This document shows, one piece after another, positions 1 through 6,086 of a stretch of 8,693 nucleotides of DNA. The position numbers and the translations under genes are program-made. Position 1 is the first letter of the stretch. The number at the start of each line of letters is the position of its first letter. This DNA is from Pseudomonadota bacterium (lineage in GTDB: Bacteria > Pseudomonadota > Alphaproteobacteria > Acetobacterales > Acetobacteraceae): the NCBI GenBank assembly GCA_021807465.1, contig JAKBCX010000040.1, positions 1 through 8,693 on the forward strand, in the 5' to 3' direction. Below the pieces are notes generated by a model. The model saw only the letters and a program-made list of their open reading frames with translations. It did not search any database and had not been told where the DNA came from.

Positions 1-23
1 CCTTACCGCTTGGCGACGTCCCA
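1..23 (-). tRNA. tRNA-Gln, 5' end only (runs off the window)
   Basis: On the minus strand the first 23 bases read as the start of a tRNA. There is a 7-base acceptor strand TGGGACG, then T8 and C9, then the D-stem GCCA and a D-loop AGCGGTAAGG containing the GG doublet. A 5' end beginning T-G-G-G followed by GTCGCCAAG is characteristic of bacterial glutamine tRNAs. The anticodon lies outside the window, so the amino acid is inferred from 5' end similarity only. The gene lies 23 bases downstream of ispE on the same strand. Confidence 0.8.
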
Positions 24-46
24 ATGCGCGGTGGCTCTCTTAAGCG

Positions 47-883
47 CTATAGGGGTGGCTGGTAAAGCCCCCCGCCCCAGCGCCACCATTCGCCGGGCAG
101 CAAGGCCGCTGCCGTGGCGGCCTGGGCGGGGGTGTTAAAAATGGCGAAGCAGGTGGCGCCGGAGCCGCTCATGCGCGCCAGCCTGGCGCCGGGCAGCGCC
201 GCCAGGGCCGCCAGGGCCTCGCCGATGACTGGGGCAATGCCAATGGCGGCGTCCTGCAAGCTATTGGTGCAGTTGCCCAAATCCGCCACCATGGCATCCA
301 CGCTAGCCCAGGCTTCGGGCAGCGCGGGCGGGGGCGTAAAGGCGCCTTGCCGGGCCTTGAATACGGCTTGGGTGGGCACGGCCACGCCGGGGTTTACCAG
401 CACCATGCCAAAATCCGGCAGGCGCGGCGCCGGGGCCAGAATTTCGCCTATGCCCTGCATACGGGCGGGGCGTGAGGCAAGGCATACCGGCACATCCGCG
501 CCCAGTTGCAGCGCCAAGGCGGGCAAATCCGCTGTAACGCCCCAAAAGGCGGAGAGCAGCCTGAGTGCCGCCGCCGCATCGGCCGAGCCGCCGCCAATGC
601 CCGAGGCCACGGGCAGGTTTTTCTCCAAAAACAGCGCCGCCCCGCGCCCTGGCGCCAGCAGCCGCGCCGCGCGCAGCACCAAATTATCCGCCTCGCCCGC
701 AAGCCCGGCCCCGCACGGGCCGCTTATGTCCAGCGTCAGCGCCCCGGCCTGCGCCACGCGCAGCATATCTCCCACATTGGGGAATACGGCCAGGCTATCC
801 AGCAAATGGTAGCCATCGTCCCTTTTGCCGGTAACGTGCAGGTATAAATTCACCTTGGCCGGCGCGAAGCGGGCAAGGCTCAC
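47..883 (-). CDS. ispE: 4-diphosphocytidyl-2-C-methyl-D-erythritol kinase (IspE)
   Basis: IspE is the cytoplasmic GHMP-family kinase that phosphorylates the 2-hydroxyl of CDP-methylerythritol using ATP, in the non-mevalonate (MEP) route to isoprenoids. The 278 residues match the usual family length. The N-terminal substrate motif P-A-K-V-N-L (residues 8-13) is followed by D-G-Y-H (23-26). The glycine-rich ATP loop P-V-A-S-G-I-G-G-G-S-A-D-A-A lies at 91-104. G-A-D-V-P at 128-132 supplies the likely catalytic Asp130, and the third GHMP motif M-S-G-S-G-A-T is at 238-244. The start is a GTG (883-881) whose GTGA overlaps the TGA stop of the upstream TPR gene, with a weak GGGA ribosome site seven bases before it, so translational coupling is likely. 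The identification is secure; only the exact start carries some doubt. Confidence 0.97.
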   Translation of the reverse strand: MSLARFAPAKVNLYLHVTGKRDDGYHLLDSLAVFPNVGDMLRVAQAGALTLDISGPCGAGLAGEADNLVLRAARLLAPGRGAALFLEKNLPVASGIGGGSADAAAALRLLSAFWGVTADLPALALQLGADVPVCLASRPARMQGIGEILAPAPRLPDFGMVLVNPGVAVPTQAVFKARQGAFTPPPALPEAWASVDAMVADLGNCTNSLQDAAIGIAPVIGEALAALAALPGARLARMSGSGATCFAIFNTPAQAATAAALLPGEWWRWGGGLYQPPL

Positions 884-2571
884 GGCTGCGTCCCGAAATG
901 CTGGTCAATCTTGGCCTTCAGCGCCGCTTCCTGCTTCGGGCTTGGGTGCAGAGAGAGCGCGCGCGCCCACTGGTAAGCCGCCTGCAAGGGCATGCCCGCC
1001 TGCCAGAACGCATCTCCCAGATGCCCGTTCACCTCCGGGTCGTCGGGCGAGAGATGCACGGCCTGGGTAAGCAGGTTGAGCGCCTTTTGCGTATTGCCCA
1101 GTTTCATCTCCACATAGCCCAGCGAGTCGATCACCGCCCCGTCATTCGGGTCCAGCGCCACGGCCTGGGCGAGCATGGTTTGCGCCTTCTGCAAATGCTG
1201 CCCATGCACCGCCCAGCTATAGGCCAGGTAATTCAGCACGTAAGGCTGGTTGGGCGAGAGTTGCAGCGCGGTCAGCATATCCGGCTCGGCCAGGCTCCAG
1301 TTGCCCATCTGGTCATGGCAAATACCGCGGTCGAAATACAGCACCCAGGCCGCTTCGGGCGGGTTGGGGCCGAGCGCGGCTATGGCCTTGTTGTAGTAGG
1401 GCAGGGCGGCGGCATAGTCGCTGCCCTCGCGCAGCGTGTCGGCAATATTGCTCAGCAGGCCGGGGTCGTTGGGTGCCTCGGCCAGTAGCCCTTTCAGCAG
1501 CGCCACCGCGTCATCGGTGCGGCCCGCCGAGGCCAGCAGGCTGGCCTGCTGCATGGCCGCCGGGGCGTAGAGCGCATCGTTCTTCTTTACCGGGGCCAGC
1601 GTGTCCAGCGCGTTTTGCACCTGCACCTTGCTGGGGGTGGCATCTGGGGTATCGGCGCCGGTTTGGGTATCGGCCAGCAGCAGGCGCGCGGCGGTCAGGT
1701 CTGGCCGCAGTTCCAGCGCAAAGCGCAGAAAGGCGGTGCGCAATATTGCCGCCTGCGGCTGGCTGAGCGAGCCGGCCAGGGTGAGATAAGCCTCCGCCAT
1801 GCCCTGTGCGGGGGTGAAAATCACCGGCTTGTCCAACTGGCTTTGCAGCGCGGGCAGGGCGATGGAGAGGTCGGGATGCGCCGCCACCAGGGCGGAAAGC
1901 TCCGCCATGGCCGCGCCATTCTGGCCCTGGCGGGTATCCCAGCTCGCCAGAATTTGCGCCAGGCGCAAATTGGGCTGGCTGCCATCCACCGCGCCATACA
2001 GCTTCGCGGCACTTGCGGTATCGCCCGCCGCGTCGGCAATCAGCGCGGCGTTCAGCACATATACCGAGCCAAAAGCGGGGCTGTTGAAATAATTGCCCAG
2101 CCCGTTCAGCGCCGCCTGCTCGTTGCCCTGGCCGAATTGCGCCCAGGCCATCAGCAGCGGCCGGATCAGCCCTATAAGCTCATCTTGCGGCAAGGCGGCA
2201 AAATATTGCTGCGCCTGCGTAAAATGCCCGGCCTGGGCGGCCTTGTTGCCCAGCATCATGGTGGCCAGCGGGTTGCCGGGCAGGCGCGAAGCCAGCGCGG
2301 CGGTGCCGGAGTCGCCCGCCAGCAGCCCGGCCATGAACCCCTCGGAGATCAGCACCGGGCTATCTGGCTGCCCGTGCAGGGCGAGGCGGTAATAATGCGC
2401 CGCCGCCGCCATATCGCCCGTATTATCCGCATAGCGGGCGGCCAGGTAGGCGCCGTAGGTCGGGTCTATGTCCGCTGGGGCGCCAAGCGCGCCCAGCGGC
2501 CCGGCGGCGCAGGAGGTGAGCAATATGCACAAGGCGGCGGCGCCACGGCGGGGCAGCAATTTCAGCTTCAT
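880..2571 (-). CDS. TPR-repeat lipoprotein
   Basis: This 563-residue protein has a lipoprotein signal at its N-terminus: basic residues (K2, K4, R8, R9), a short hydrophobic stretch and the lipobox L-T-S-C with lipidated Cys21. It is therefore probably anchored in the inner or outer membrane and faces the periplasm. The rest is alanine- and leucine-rich helical repeat. Clear tetratricopeptide repeats fill the C-terminal part (about residues 336-543), with the usual A/G-Y/L-x-x-A and terminal P spacing, for example around 479-509 and 512-543. Weaker repeats probably fill residues 40-300. TPR proteins scaffold protein-protein contacts, and no enzymatic motif is visible. I chose the ATG at 2571 because only this start puts the lipoprotein signal at the N-terminus. 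An earlier in-frame ATG (2688) would add 39 residues and run into apaG. The TGA stop overlaps the ispE start. The partner is unknown. Confidence 0.9.
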   Translation of the reverse strand: MKLKLLPRRGAAALCILLTSCAAGPLGALGAPADIDPTYGAYLAARYADNTGDMAAAAHYYRLALHGQPDSPVLISEGFMAGLLAGDSGTAALASRLPGNPLATMMLGNKAAQAGHFTQAQQYFAALPQDELIGLIRPLLMAWAQFGQGNEQAALNGLGNYFNSPAFGSVYVLNAALIADAAGDTASAAKLYGAVDGSQPNLRLAQILASWDTRQGQNGAAMAELSALVAAHPDLSIALPALQSQLDKPVIFTPAQGMAEAYLTLAGSLSQPQAAILRTAFLRFALELRPDLTAARLLLADTQTGADTPDATPSKVQVQNALDTLAPVKKNDALYAPAAMQQASLLASAGRTDDAVALLKGLLAEAPNDPGLLSNIADTLREGSDYAAALPYYNKAIAALGPNPPEAAWVLYFDRGICHDQMGNWSLAEPDMLTALQLSPNQPYVLNYLAYSWAVHGQHLQKAQTMLAQAVALDPNDGAVIDSLGYVEMKLGNTQKALNLLTQAVHLSPDDPEVNGHLGDAFWQAGMPLQAAYQWARALSLHPSPKQEAALKAKIDQHFGTQP

Positions 2572-2577
2572 GCCCAA

Positions 2578-2606
2578 GCTGTAGCAGCGCCTTTGGCCTC
2601 CGGCAA
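2578..2606 (-). promoter_or_regulatory. Possible promoter of the TPR-ispE operon
   Basis: Reading the minus strand, TTGCCG (2606-2601) and TACAGC (2583-2578) are separated by exactly 17 bases, resembling a sigma-70 -35/-10 pair (four and three matches to consensus). The -10 ends seven bases before the A of the ATG at 2571, so transcription could start at or next to the start codon. This rests on eye matching in GC-rich DNA, where chance matches are common. Confidence 0.3.
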
Positions 2607-2618
2607 AACGTGGCGCTT

Positions 2619-2645
2619 TTGCGGGGCCGCCGGGGCTGCTATAGC
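2619..2645 (+). promoter_or_regulatory. Possible promoter of apaG
   Basis: TTGCGG (2619-2624) and TATAGC (2640-2645) lie 15 bases apart, shorter than the ideal 17. The -10-like hexamer ends eight bases before the apaG ATG, leaving no room for a normal ribosome site on the transcript. No Shine-Dalgarno sequence is visible at the usual distance. Weak evidence only. Confidence 0.25.
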
Positions 2646-2653
2646 GTCGCGCC

Positions 2654-3058
2654 ATGGCGCAATCCTTCCAGGCGGTCACGCACGGCATTACCGTCCAGGT
2701 CCAGGTTTTCTACCTGCCGGAACAATCCGCGCCGGAGTCCAGCGACTATAAATGGGCTTACCACGTCACCATCATCAATGGCGGCGGCGCCTCGGTGCAG
2801 CTTTTGCGCCGCACCTGGCATATTACCGATGCGCTGGGCCGCGTGCAGCGCGTGCATGGCGAGGGTGTGGTGGGCCAGCAGCCCGTGCTGCACCCCGGCG
2901 AGCGTTACGAATACACCTCCGGCACGCCGCTTCCCACGCCCTCGGGCTTCATGACCGGCCAGTACCACATGCGCGCCCTAGGCTCGGGCGAGGATTTCGA
3001 CATCGACATCCCCGCCTTCAGCCTCGATAGCCCCTTCCAGAACACCAGCCTACACTAA
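2654..3058 (+). CDS. apaG: ApaG-domain protein
   Basis: This 134-residue protein matches the single-domain ApaG family (about 125 residues in E. coli), a small fibronectin-III-like beta-sandwich also found in some F-box proteins. Recognisable family features are the W-x-I-x-D-x-x-G segment (residues 54-61) and the run G-E-G-V-V-G-Q-Q-P-V-L-x-P-G-E followed by Y-x-S-G-x-x-L-x-T-P-x-G-x-M-x-G-x-Y in the C-terminal half. In enterobacteria apaG lies in the apaH operon and its loss gives cobalt resistance and altered Mg2+ efflux, but its biochemical role is not settled. Here it stands alone, divergent from the TPR lipoprotein gene, with no apaH nearby. The ATG has no evident ribosome site. The family assignment is secure. 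Confidence 0.95.
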   Translation: MAQSFQAVTHGITVQVQVFYLPEQSAPESSDYKWAYHVTIINGGGASVQLLRRTWHITDALGRVQRVHGEGVVGQQPVLHPGERYEYTSGTPLPTPSGFMTGQYHMRALGSGEDFDIDIPAFSLDSPFQNTSLH

Positions 3059-3102
3059 GAACCGCCGGGCGGGGGTTATGTTACCCACCCGAAAATAGTT
3101 GA

Positions 3103-3135
3103 CCGGTGCGGGCAGATGGTCAAATCTGCCCCCGG
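3103..3135 (+). other. Hairpin between apaG and the carbonic anhydrase gene
   Basis: GGGCAGAT (3110-3117) and ATCTGCCC (3124-3131) form a perfect 8-base-pair stem around the six-base loop GGTCAA. Beyond a three-base bulge (3107-3109), CCGG at 3103-3106 can pair with CCGG at 3132-3135, giving about 12 pairs. It lies 45 bases after the apaG stop and 109 bases before the next start. It might end apaG transcription, but no T-run follows, so it is not a convincing intrinsic terminator. The rest of the 185-base gap shows nothing else I can name. Confidence 0.5.
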
Positions 3136-3230
3136 AACGGCCGGTTGTTTAGAAAATAACGGATAAATTCGCCGCGCGTGGCGGCTGGCATGGCCGCAGC
3201 GCGAACGGATGCGGATACGATCAGCAACAA

Positions 3231-3235
3231 GGAGG
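3231..3235 (+). promoter_or_regulatory. Ribosome binding site that fixes the carbonic anhydrase start
   Basis: GGAGG lies eight bases before the ATG at 3244. In-frame starts further upstream (from 3178) have no such site and would put about 22 residues ahead of the signal peptide, so this site decides the start. Confidence 0.85.
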
Positions 3236-3243
3236 AAAGGGCG

Positions 3244-3963
3244 ATGGATAATACCGGATGGATTTGCGGGTGCTGCGGCGCTGAGCGCCACCGTTTTGGC
3301 CAGCCCTCGCGGCGTGGCTTCATGCGGGCTGGCATGGCCGCTGCCGGGGCGCTGGGCGTGGCGGCCTTGCCTGGCCGGGCCTTCGCGCAGACGGTGCTTA
3401 CACCCGATGCCGCGCTGCAGGCGCTGATGAATGGCAATAAGCGCTACATGCAGGCAAAACTTGAATCCTGCAGCACGGATTTGTCGATTTTGCAGCAGAA
3501 GACCATTGGCAAGCAGGAGCCTTTCGCGGCGGTGCTGTCCTGCGCCGATTCCCGCGTGCCCGTGGAACTCATCTTCGACCAGAGCATAGGCCATTTGTTT
3601 GTAACCCGCGTGGCCGGCAATATCGCGACATCCGAGATGATCGCCAGCCTGGAATATGGCGCGGCCGTGCTGGGCACCAGCGTTATCCTCGTGCTGGGGC
3701 ATAGCGGGTGCGGCGCGGTGAAGGCCGCCATGGCGGGCAAGCCGGTGCCCGGGCAGATCAGCGAGCTGTTCGCGCCGCTGCGCCCGGCGGTGGATGAAGG
3801 CAAAGGCAATCTGGAAGCCACGATCAAGGATAACGCGCAAATCCAGGCGCATCTCCTGGCCACGGCCTCGCCGCTTCTCGCCGGGCTGATAAAGGACGGA
3901 AAGCTGAAAGTGGCGGCGGGGTATTACGAGCTGGGCACGGGGGACGTAACATTGCTGAGCTGA
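3244..3963 (+). CDS. Tat-exported beta-class carbonic anhydrase
   Basis: The enzyme interconverts CO2 and bicarbonate. The beta-class zinc site is complete: Cys100 in C-A-D-S-R, then His153 and Cys156 in H-S-G-C-G, with the Asp102-Arg104 dyad. A-G-N-I at 124-127 and the C-terminal Y-x-L-G-T-G ending also fit the family. The N-terminus (239 residues in all) is a twin-arginine signal: S-R-R-G-F-M at 22-27, a hydrophobic stretch rich in A and G to about residue 43, and a likely cleavage site A-F-A before Gln49. The mature enzyme should therefore be folded with zinc in the cytoplasm and exported to the periplasm. Ahead of the RR motif sits a cluster Cys8, Cys10, Cys11 that would normally be removed with the signal. 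It appears to be transcribed alone, with gaps of 185 and 259 bases on either side. Confidence 0.95.
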   Translation: MDNTGWICGCCGAERHRFGQPSRRGFMRAGMAAAGALGVAALPGRAFAQTVLTPDAALQALMNGNKRYMQAKLESCSTDLSILQQKTIGKQEPFAAVLSCADSRVPVELIFDQSIGHLFVTRVAGNIATSEMIASLEYGAAVLGTSVILVLGHSGCGAVKAAMAGKPVPGQISELFAPLRPAVDEGKGNLEATIKDNAQIQAHLLATASPLLAGLIKDGKLKVAAGYYELGTGDVTLLS

Positions 3964-4103
3964 GCAGGGCGGCCACACGCGGAAAATCCTCCAATCAGGC
4001 GTGCGCCCAACGCCTACGCGCTGTTTCTCCCGCGGGGTGAATTGCCGGGTTGCGGGATTCTCCCCTTGCCCATATCTGTAGCCCTGGGGTCAGTTAGCCC
4101 CTC
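3964..4103. other. Intergenic stretch between carbonic anhydrase and the folE hairpins
   Basis: No gene is visible here. GGGGTGAAT (4034-4042) and ATTCTCCCC (4057-4065) form a 9-base-pair stem with one mismatch and a 14-base loop. It could end carbonic anhydrase transcription but has no T-run. TTGCGG (4050-4055) and TATCTG (4073-4078), 17 bases apart, form a weak sigma-70-like pair that would start a folE leader at about 4085. GGGG (4086-4089) and CCCC (4098-4101) could pair as a short stem. All of this is eye matching. Confidence 0.3.
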
Positions 4104-4131
4104 GAGCGGTTCCGCCTGTGCGGAACCGTTC
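4104..4131 (+). repeat. folE leader hairpin 1
   Basis: CGGTTCCGC (4107-4115) and GCGGAACCG (4120-4128) are perfect 9-base complementary arms around the tetraloop CTGT. Pairing continues outward as one G-T wobble, A-T and G-C (4104-4106 with 4129-4131), making a 12-base stem. It is the first of a run of adjacent hairpins before folE. Confidence 0.85.
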
Positions 4132-4149
4132 TCGCTATCGTTTAGCGAG
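4131..4149 (+). repeat. folE leader hairpin 2
   Basis: CTCGCTA (4131-4137) and TAGCGAG (4143-4149) are perfect 7-base arms around a five-base loop. The right arm shares three bases with the left arm of the following hairpin, and the left arm shares one base with hairpin 1. Hairpins 2 and 3 therefore cannot both be fully formed, which leaves room for a switch between folds. Confidence 0.75.
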
Positions 4150-4200
4150 CAATATCCGCCTGGATGAAATCGTCCGACTCCATCCAGGCGGATATTGCTC
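4147..4200 (+). repeat. folE leader hairpin 3, perfect 20-base-pair inverted repeat
   Basis: Bases 4147-4166 and 4181-4200 are exact reverse complements over all 20 positions, separated by 14 bases (4167-4180). The pairing stops at 4146/4201. A perfect 20-base inverted repeat is far beyond chance in a window of this size. It ends ten bases before the folE ribosome site. It could be part of a structured regulatory leader, or a palindromic repeat element dispersed in the genome; a single window cannot tell them apart. Confidence 0.95.
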
Positions 4201-4210
4201 TAGCAAGCCT

Positions 4211-4225
4211 GGAGGAGCGCCGTTG
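4211..4225 (+). promoter_or_regulatory. folE ribosome binding site and TTG start
   Basis: GGAGG (4211-4215) is seven bases before TTG (4223-4225). No in-frame ATG exists before the catalytic region, and the only earlier candidate, a GTG at 4118, lies inside hairpin 1 and would translate through all the hairpins. The ribosome site therefore decides for TTG. Confidence 0.85.
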
Positions 4226-4882
4226 ACTAAGAAAACCCCCGCCGCGAAGCTCAGCAAGCAGGAAAGCGGCGCAAAACAGGCGGAAGCATCCGCCAAGCCA
4301 AGCCGCGCGGAGGCCGAAGCCGCCATCCGCGTGCTGCTAAGCTGGGCGGGCGATAATCCGTCGCGCGAGGGCCTGCGCGACACACCTGCGCGCGTGGCCC
4401 GCGCCTACAAGGAATTTTTCAAGGGCTATGCGGAAGATCCCGAAGCGCTGCTGGCCCGCACCTTCGAGGAAACCGAAGGCTACGACGAAATGGTCGTGCT
4501 GCGCGACATAAGGCTGGAGAGCCATTGCGAGCACCATATGGTGCCCATTATCGGCCGCGCGCATGTGGCCTATTTGCCGGGCACGCGCGTCGTCGGCATT
4601 TCCAAGCTGGCCCGTGTGGTGGATGCCTATGCCCGCCGCTTTCAGATTCAGGAGAAGCTGACCGCGCAGATCGCCAACACCATTCAAGAGGTGCTGCAGC
4701 CGCGTGGCGTGGCCGTGGTTATCGAGGCCGGGCATCAATGCATGTCCACCCGTGGCGTGCATAAGCCCGGCGCCTCCATGGTCACCAGCCGCATGCTGGG
4801 CGAGTTCCGCGACAACCCCTCCACGCGGCGCGAATTTCTGGCGATGATCTCGCCACGCTCCTGCAGCGCGGTGGAATTCTAA
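4223..4882 (+). CDS. folE: GTP cyclohydrolase I, zinc-dependent type IA (FolE)
   Basis: FolE converts GTP to 7,8-dihydroneopterin triphosphate, the first step of tetrahydrofolate synthesis and, in some bacteria, of queuosine synthesis. From the TTG start it has 219 residues, close to the family norm. The signature S-H-C-E-H-H at 100-105 supplies zinc ligands Cys102 and His105, and H-Q-C-M at 171-174 supplies Cys173. Other conserved parts are G-I-S-K-L-A-R at 125-131, Q-E-K-L-T at 143-147 and R-G-V at 177-179. These cysteines mark the zinc-dependent FolE1 type, not the metal-promiscuous FolE2. Residues 1-27 are a lysine- and alanine-rich extension, probably disordered. A strong ribosome site combined with a rare TTG start and a structured leader suggests that translation is tuned. 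The catalytic assignment is secure. Confidence 0.97.
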   Translation: MTKKTPAAKLSKQESGAKQAEASAKPSRAEAEAAIRVLLSWAGDNPSREGLRDTPARVARAYKEFFKGYAEDPEALLARTFEETEGYDEMVVLRDIRLESHCEHHMVPIIGRAHVAYLPGTRVVGISKLARVVDAYARRFQIQEKLTAQIANTIQEVLQPRGVAVVIEAGHQCMSTRGVHKPGASMVTSRMLGEFRDNPSTRREFLAMISPRSCSAVEF

Positions 4883-4889
4883 AGCCCAA

Positions 4890-4911
4890 GCCAGCCCTGT
4901 AACGGGCTGGC
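4890..4911 (+). terminator. Possible folE transcription terminator
   Basis: GCCAGCCC (4890-4897) and GGGCTGGC (4904-4911) make a perfect 8-base-pair GC-rich stem around the loop TGTAAC, starting eight bases after the folE stop. The position fits a terminator, but the following bases are A-rich rather than T-rich on the plus strand, so this may be a weak or factor-dependent end, or an mRNA 3' stabiliser. Confidence 0.45.
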
Positions 4912-4948
4912 GACAAAACAACCGCTGGGCCATGGTATATATGCATTG

Positions 4949-5038
4949 GCCCGGGCGGTTAAAGGCGCGGTGGCTGAAACGCTCTCTTACGTATGCCCCC
5001 CTGGCATCCTGCCCCCATAAGCGGTATCCCGCCCGGGC
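4949..5038. repeat. Paired palindromes in the ctaA leader
   Basis: The 8-base palindrome GCCCGGGC occurs at 4949-4956 and again at 5031-5038. With flanking bases the two copies form a 10-base inverted repeat (4949-4958 with 5029-5038). The second copy abuts the ribosome site of the first heme A synthase gene. They could be operator half-sites or a long-range stem over the leader. In GC-rich DNA this could also be coincidence. The AT-rich spot at 4936-4943 lies just upstream; I found no convincing promoter. Confidence 0.4.
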
Positions 5039-5051
5039 AAAGGAGCACGGA

Positions 5052-6077
5052 ATGTCACCAAACGCCGCCAGCCCGCAAAACCGCCGCCTTGTTGCAGCCT
5101 GGCTATTTCTGCTCGCCTTCATGATCTGGGTCATGGTTGGTATTGGCGGCTACACGCGCGATACCGGCTCGGGCCTGTCCATCATGGATTGGGACCCCAT
5201 CATCGGCGCCATTCCGCCGCTTACCCACCATGCGTGGGAGGCTTTGTTCGCTAAATACAAAACCATCTCTCAATATAAGCTGCTGCACCAGGGCATGGAC
5301 CTTGCCGGGTTCAAGCAATTATTCTGGCCGGAATACTTCCACCGCCTATGGGGGCGGCTGATGGGCGTGGTGCTGCTCGTGCCGCTCATCATCTTCGCCC
5401 TGGCTGGGCGTATCGAAAAACGTCTCATCCCCTGGCTCGCGCTGCTCTTCGTGCTGGGCGGCGTGCAGGGCGCCATTGGCTGGTACATGGTGCATTCCGG
5501 CTTTATTCCCGGCAGCACCGCCGTGCAGCCTTGGCGGCTCAGCCTGCATTTCTTCGGCGCCATGTTCCTGCTCGGCGCCGTGTTGTGGACGGCGCTTTCC
5601 GTGCAATCGCCCGAGCCAGCGCGCCATGCCGGCTGCAAGGGTCTGCGCGCCCATGCGCGGGTGGCCTTTACCTTGCTGCTGCTCGCCATGCTCGGCGGCA
5701 CGCTGGTCTCTGGCATTCATGGCATAGATGCGTTCAACATTGCCAAGGGCATTGGCACCGGCCAGCCCCCGGCGCATTGGCCGATGAGCGGTATATTCAC
5801 CAACACCGCCACCATCATCTTCGACCATCAGTTCCTCGCCGTGCTGGCCACCATCGCCATTCTCTCCTTCACCGTGCGGGTGTTGCGCGGCAATGCCCCG
5901 GCCCCGGTGCGCGATGCCGCGCTGGCCGCGGGCGCGCTGGTGCTTCTGCAATTTGCGCTCGGAGTCACCGCCCTGGTCTCTAAACGGATCGACCTTGGCG
6001 TGACGCACCAGATGAATGCGGTGCTGCTGCTCGGCGCGCTGCTGCTGGCGCTGCACCGGCTGCGTGGCGCCACATGA
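5052..6077 (+). CDS. ctaA: Heme A synthase family protein, COX15/CtaA type (first copy)
   Basis: CtaA oxidises the C8 methyl of heme O to the formyl group of heme A, the cofactor of aa3-type cytochrome oxidases, in the inner membrane. The 341 residues carry about eight hydrophobic segments (roughly 13-31, 101-119, 125-145, 164-183, 203-222, 258-276, 288-306, 318-336). The N-terminal half has the full family signature: G-G-Y-T-R (32-36), S-G-L-S (40-43), I-P-P-L (54-57) and F-W-P-E-Y-F-H-R (91-98) with catalytic Glu94 and heme-ligand His97. The other heme-ligand histidines are His166, His259 and His319. The loop at about 221-257, where the family normally has N-T-F-P-x-M-D-G, is unlike the norm, and H-R is H-Q at 259-260. 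The ATG at 5052 has AGGAG six bases upstream; the in-frame ATG at 4932 has none. It heads an operon with a paralogue and tldD. Confidence 0.92.
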   Translation: MSPNAASPQNRRLVAAWLFLLAFMIWVMVGIGGYTRDTGSGLSIMDWDPIIGAIPPLTHHAWEALFAKYKTISQYKLLHQGMDLAGFKQLFWPEYFHRLWGRLMGVVLLVPLIIFALAGRIEKRLIPWLALLFVLGGVQGAIGWYMVHSGFIPGSTAVQPWRLSLHFFGAMFLLGAVLWTALSVQSPEPARHAGCKGLRAHARVAFTLLLLAMLGGTLVSGIHGIDAFNIAKGIGTGQPPAHWPMSGIFTNTATIIFDHQFLAVLATIAILSFTVRVLRGNAPAPVRDAALAAGALVLLQFALGVTALVSKRIDLGVTHQMNAVLLLGALLLALHRLRGAT

Positions 6078-6086
6078 AACAGGATC

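Noticed and set aside
2572..2688. N-terminal extension of the TPR protein from an ATG at 2688
   Set aside because: It would bury the lipoprotein signal 39 residues inside and overlap the apaG start.
1615..2751. Plus-strand open frame of 378 codons opposite the TPR gene
   Set aside because: It is antisense to a protein with a clear lipobox and TPR repeats, has a composition rich in G, R, A and Q typical of GC-rich shadow frames, and runs across the apaG start. No domain is recognisable.
3099..3131. A true H-type pseudoknot using both stems at once
   Set aside because: The strands join with no linker across the six-pair stem, which is sterically unlikely; alternative hairpins are the simpler reading.
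3076..3978. Minus-strand open frame of 300 codons opposite the carbonic anhydrase gene
   Set aside because: It is antisense to an enzyme with all catalytic residues present; Arg/His-rich low-quality composition with no family features.
4932..5051. N-terminal extension of the first CtaA copy from an ATG at 4932
   Set aside because: No ribosome site precedes that ATG, the 40 added residues are unlike the family, and AGGAG is well placed for the ATG at 5052.
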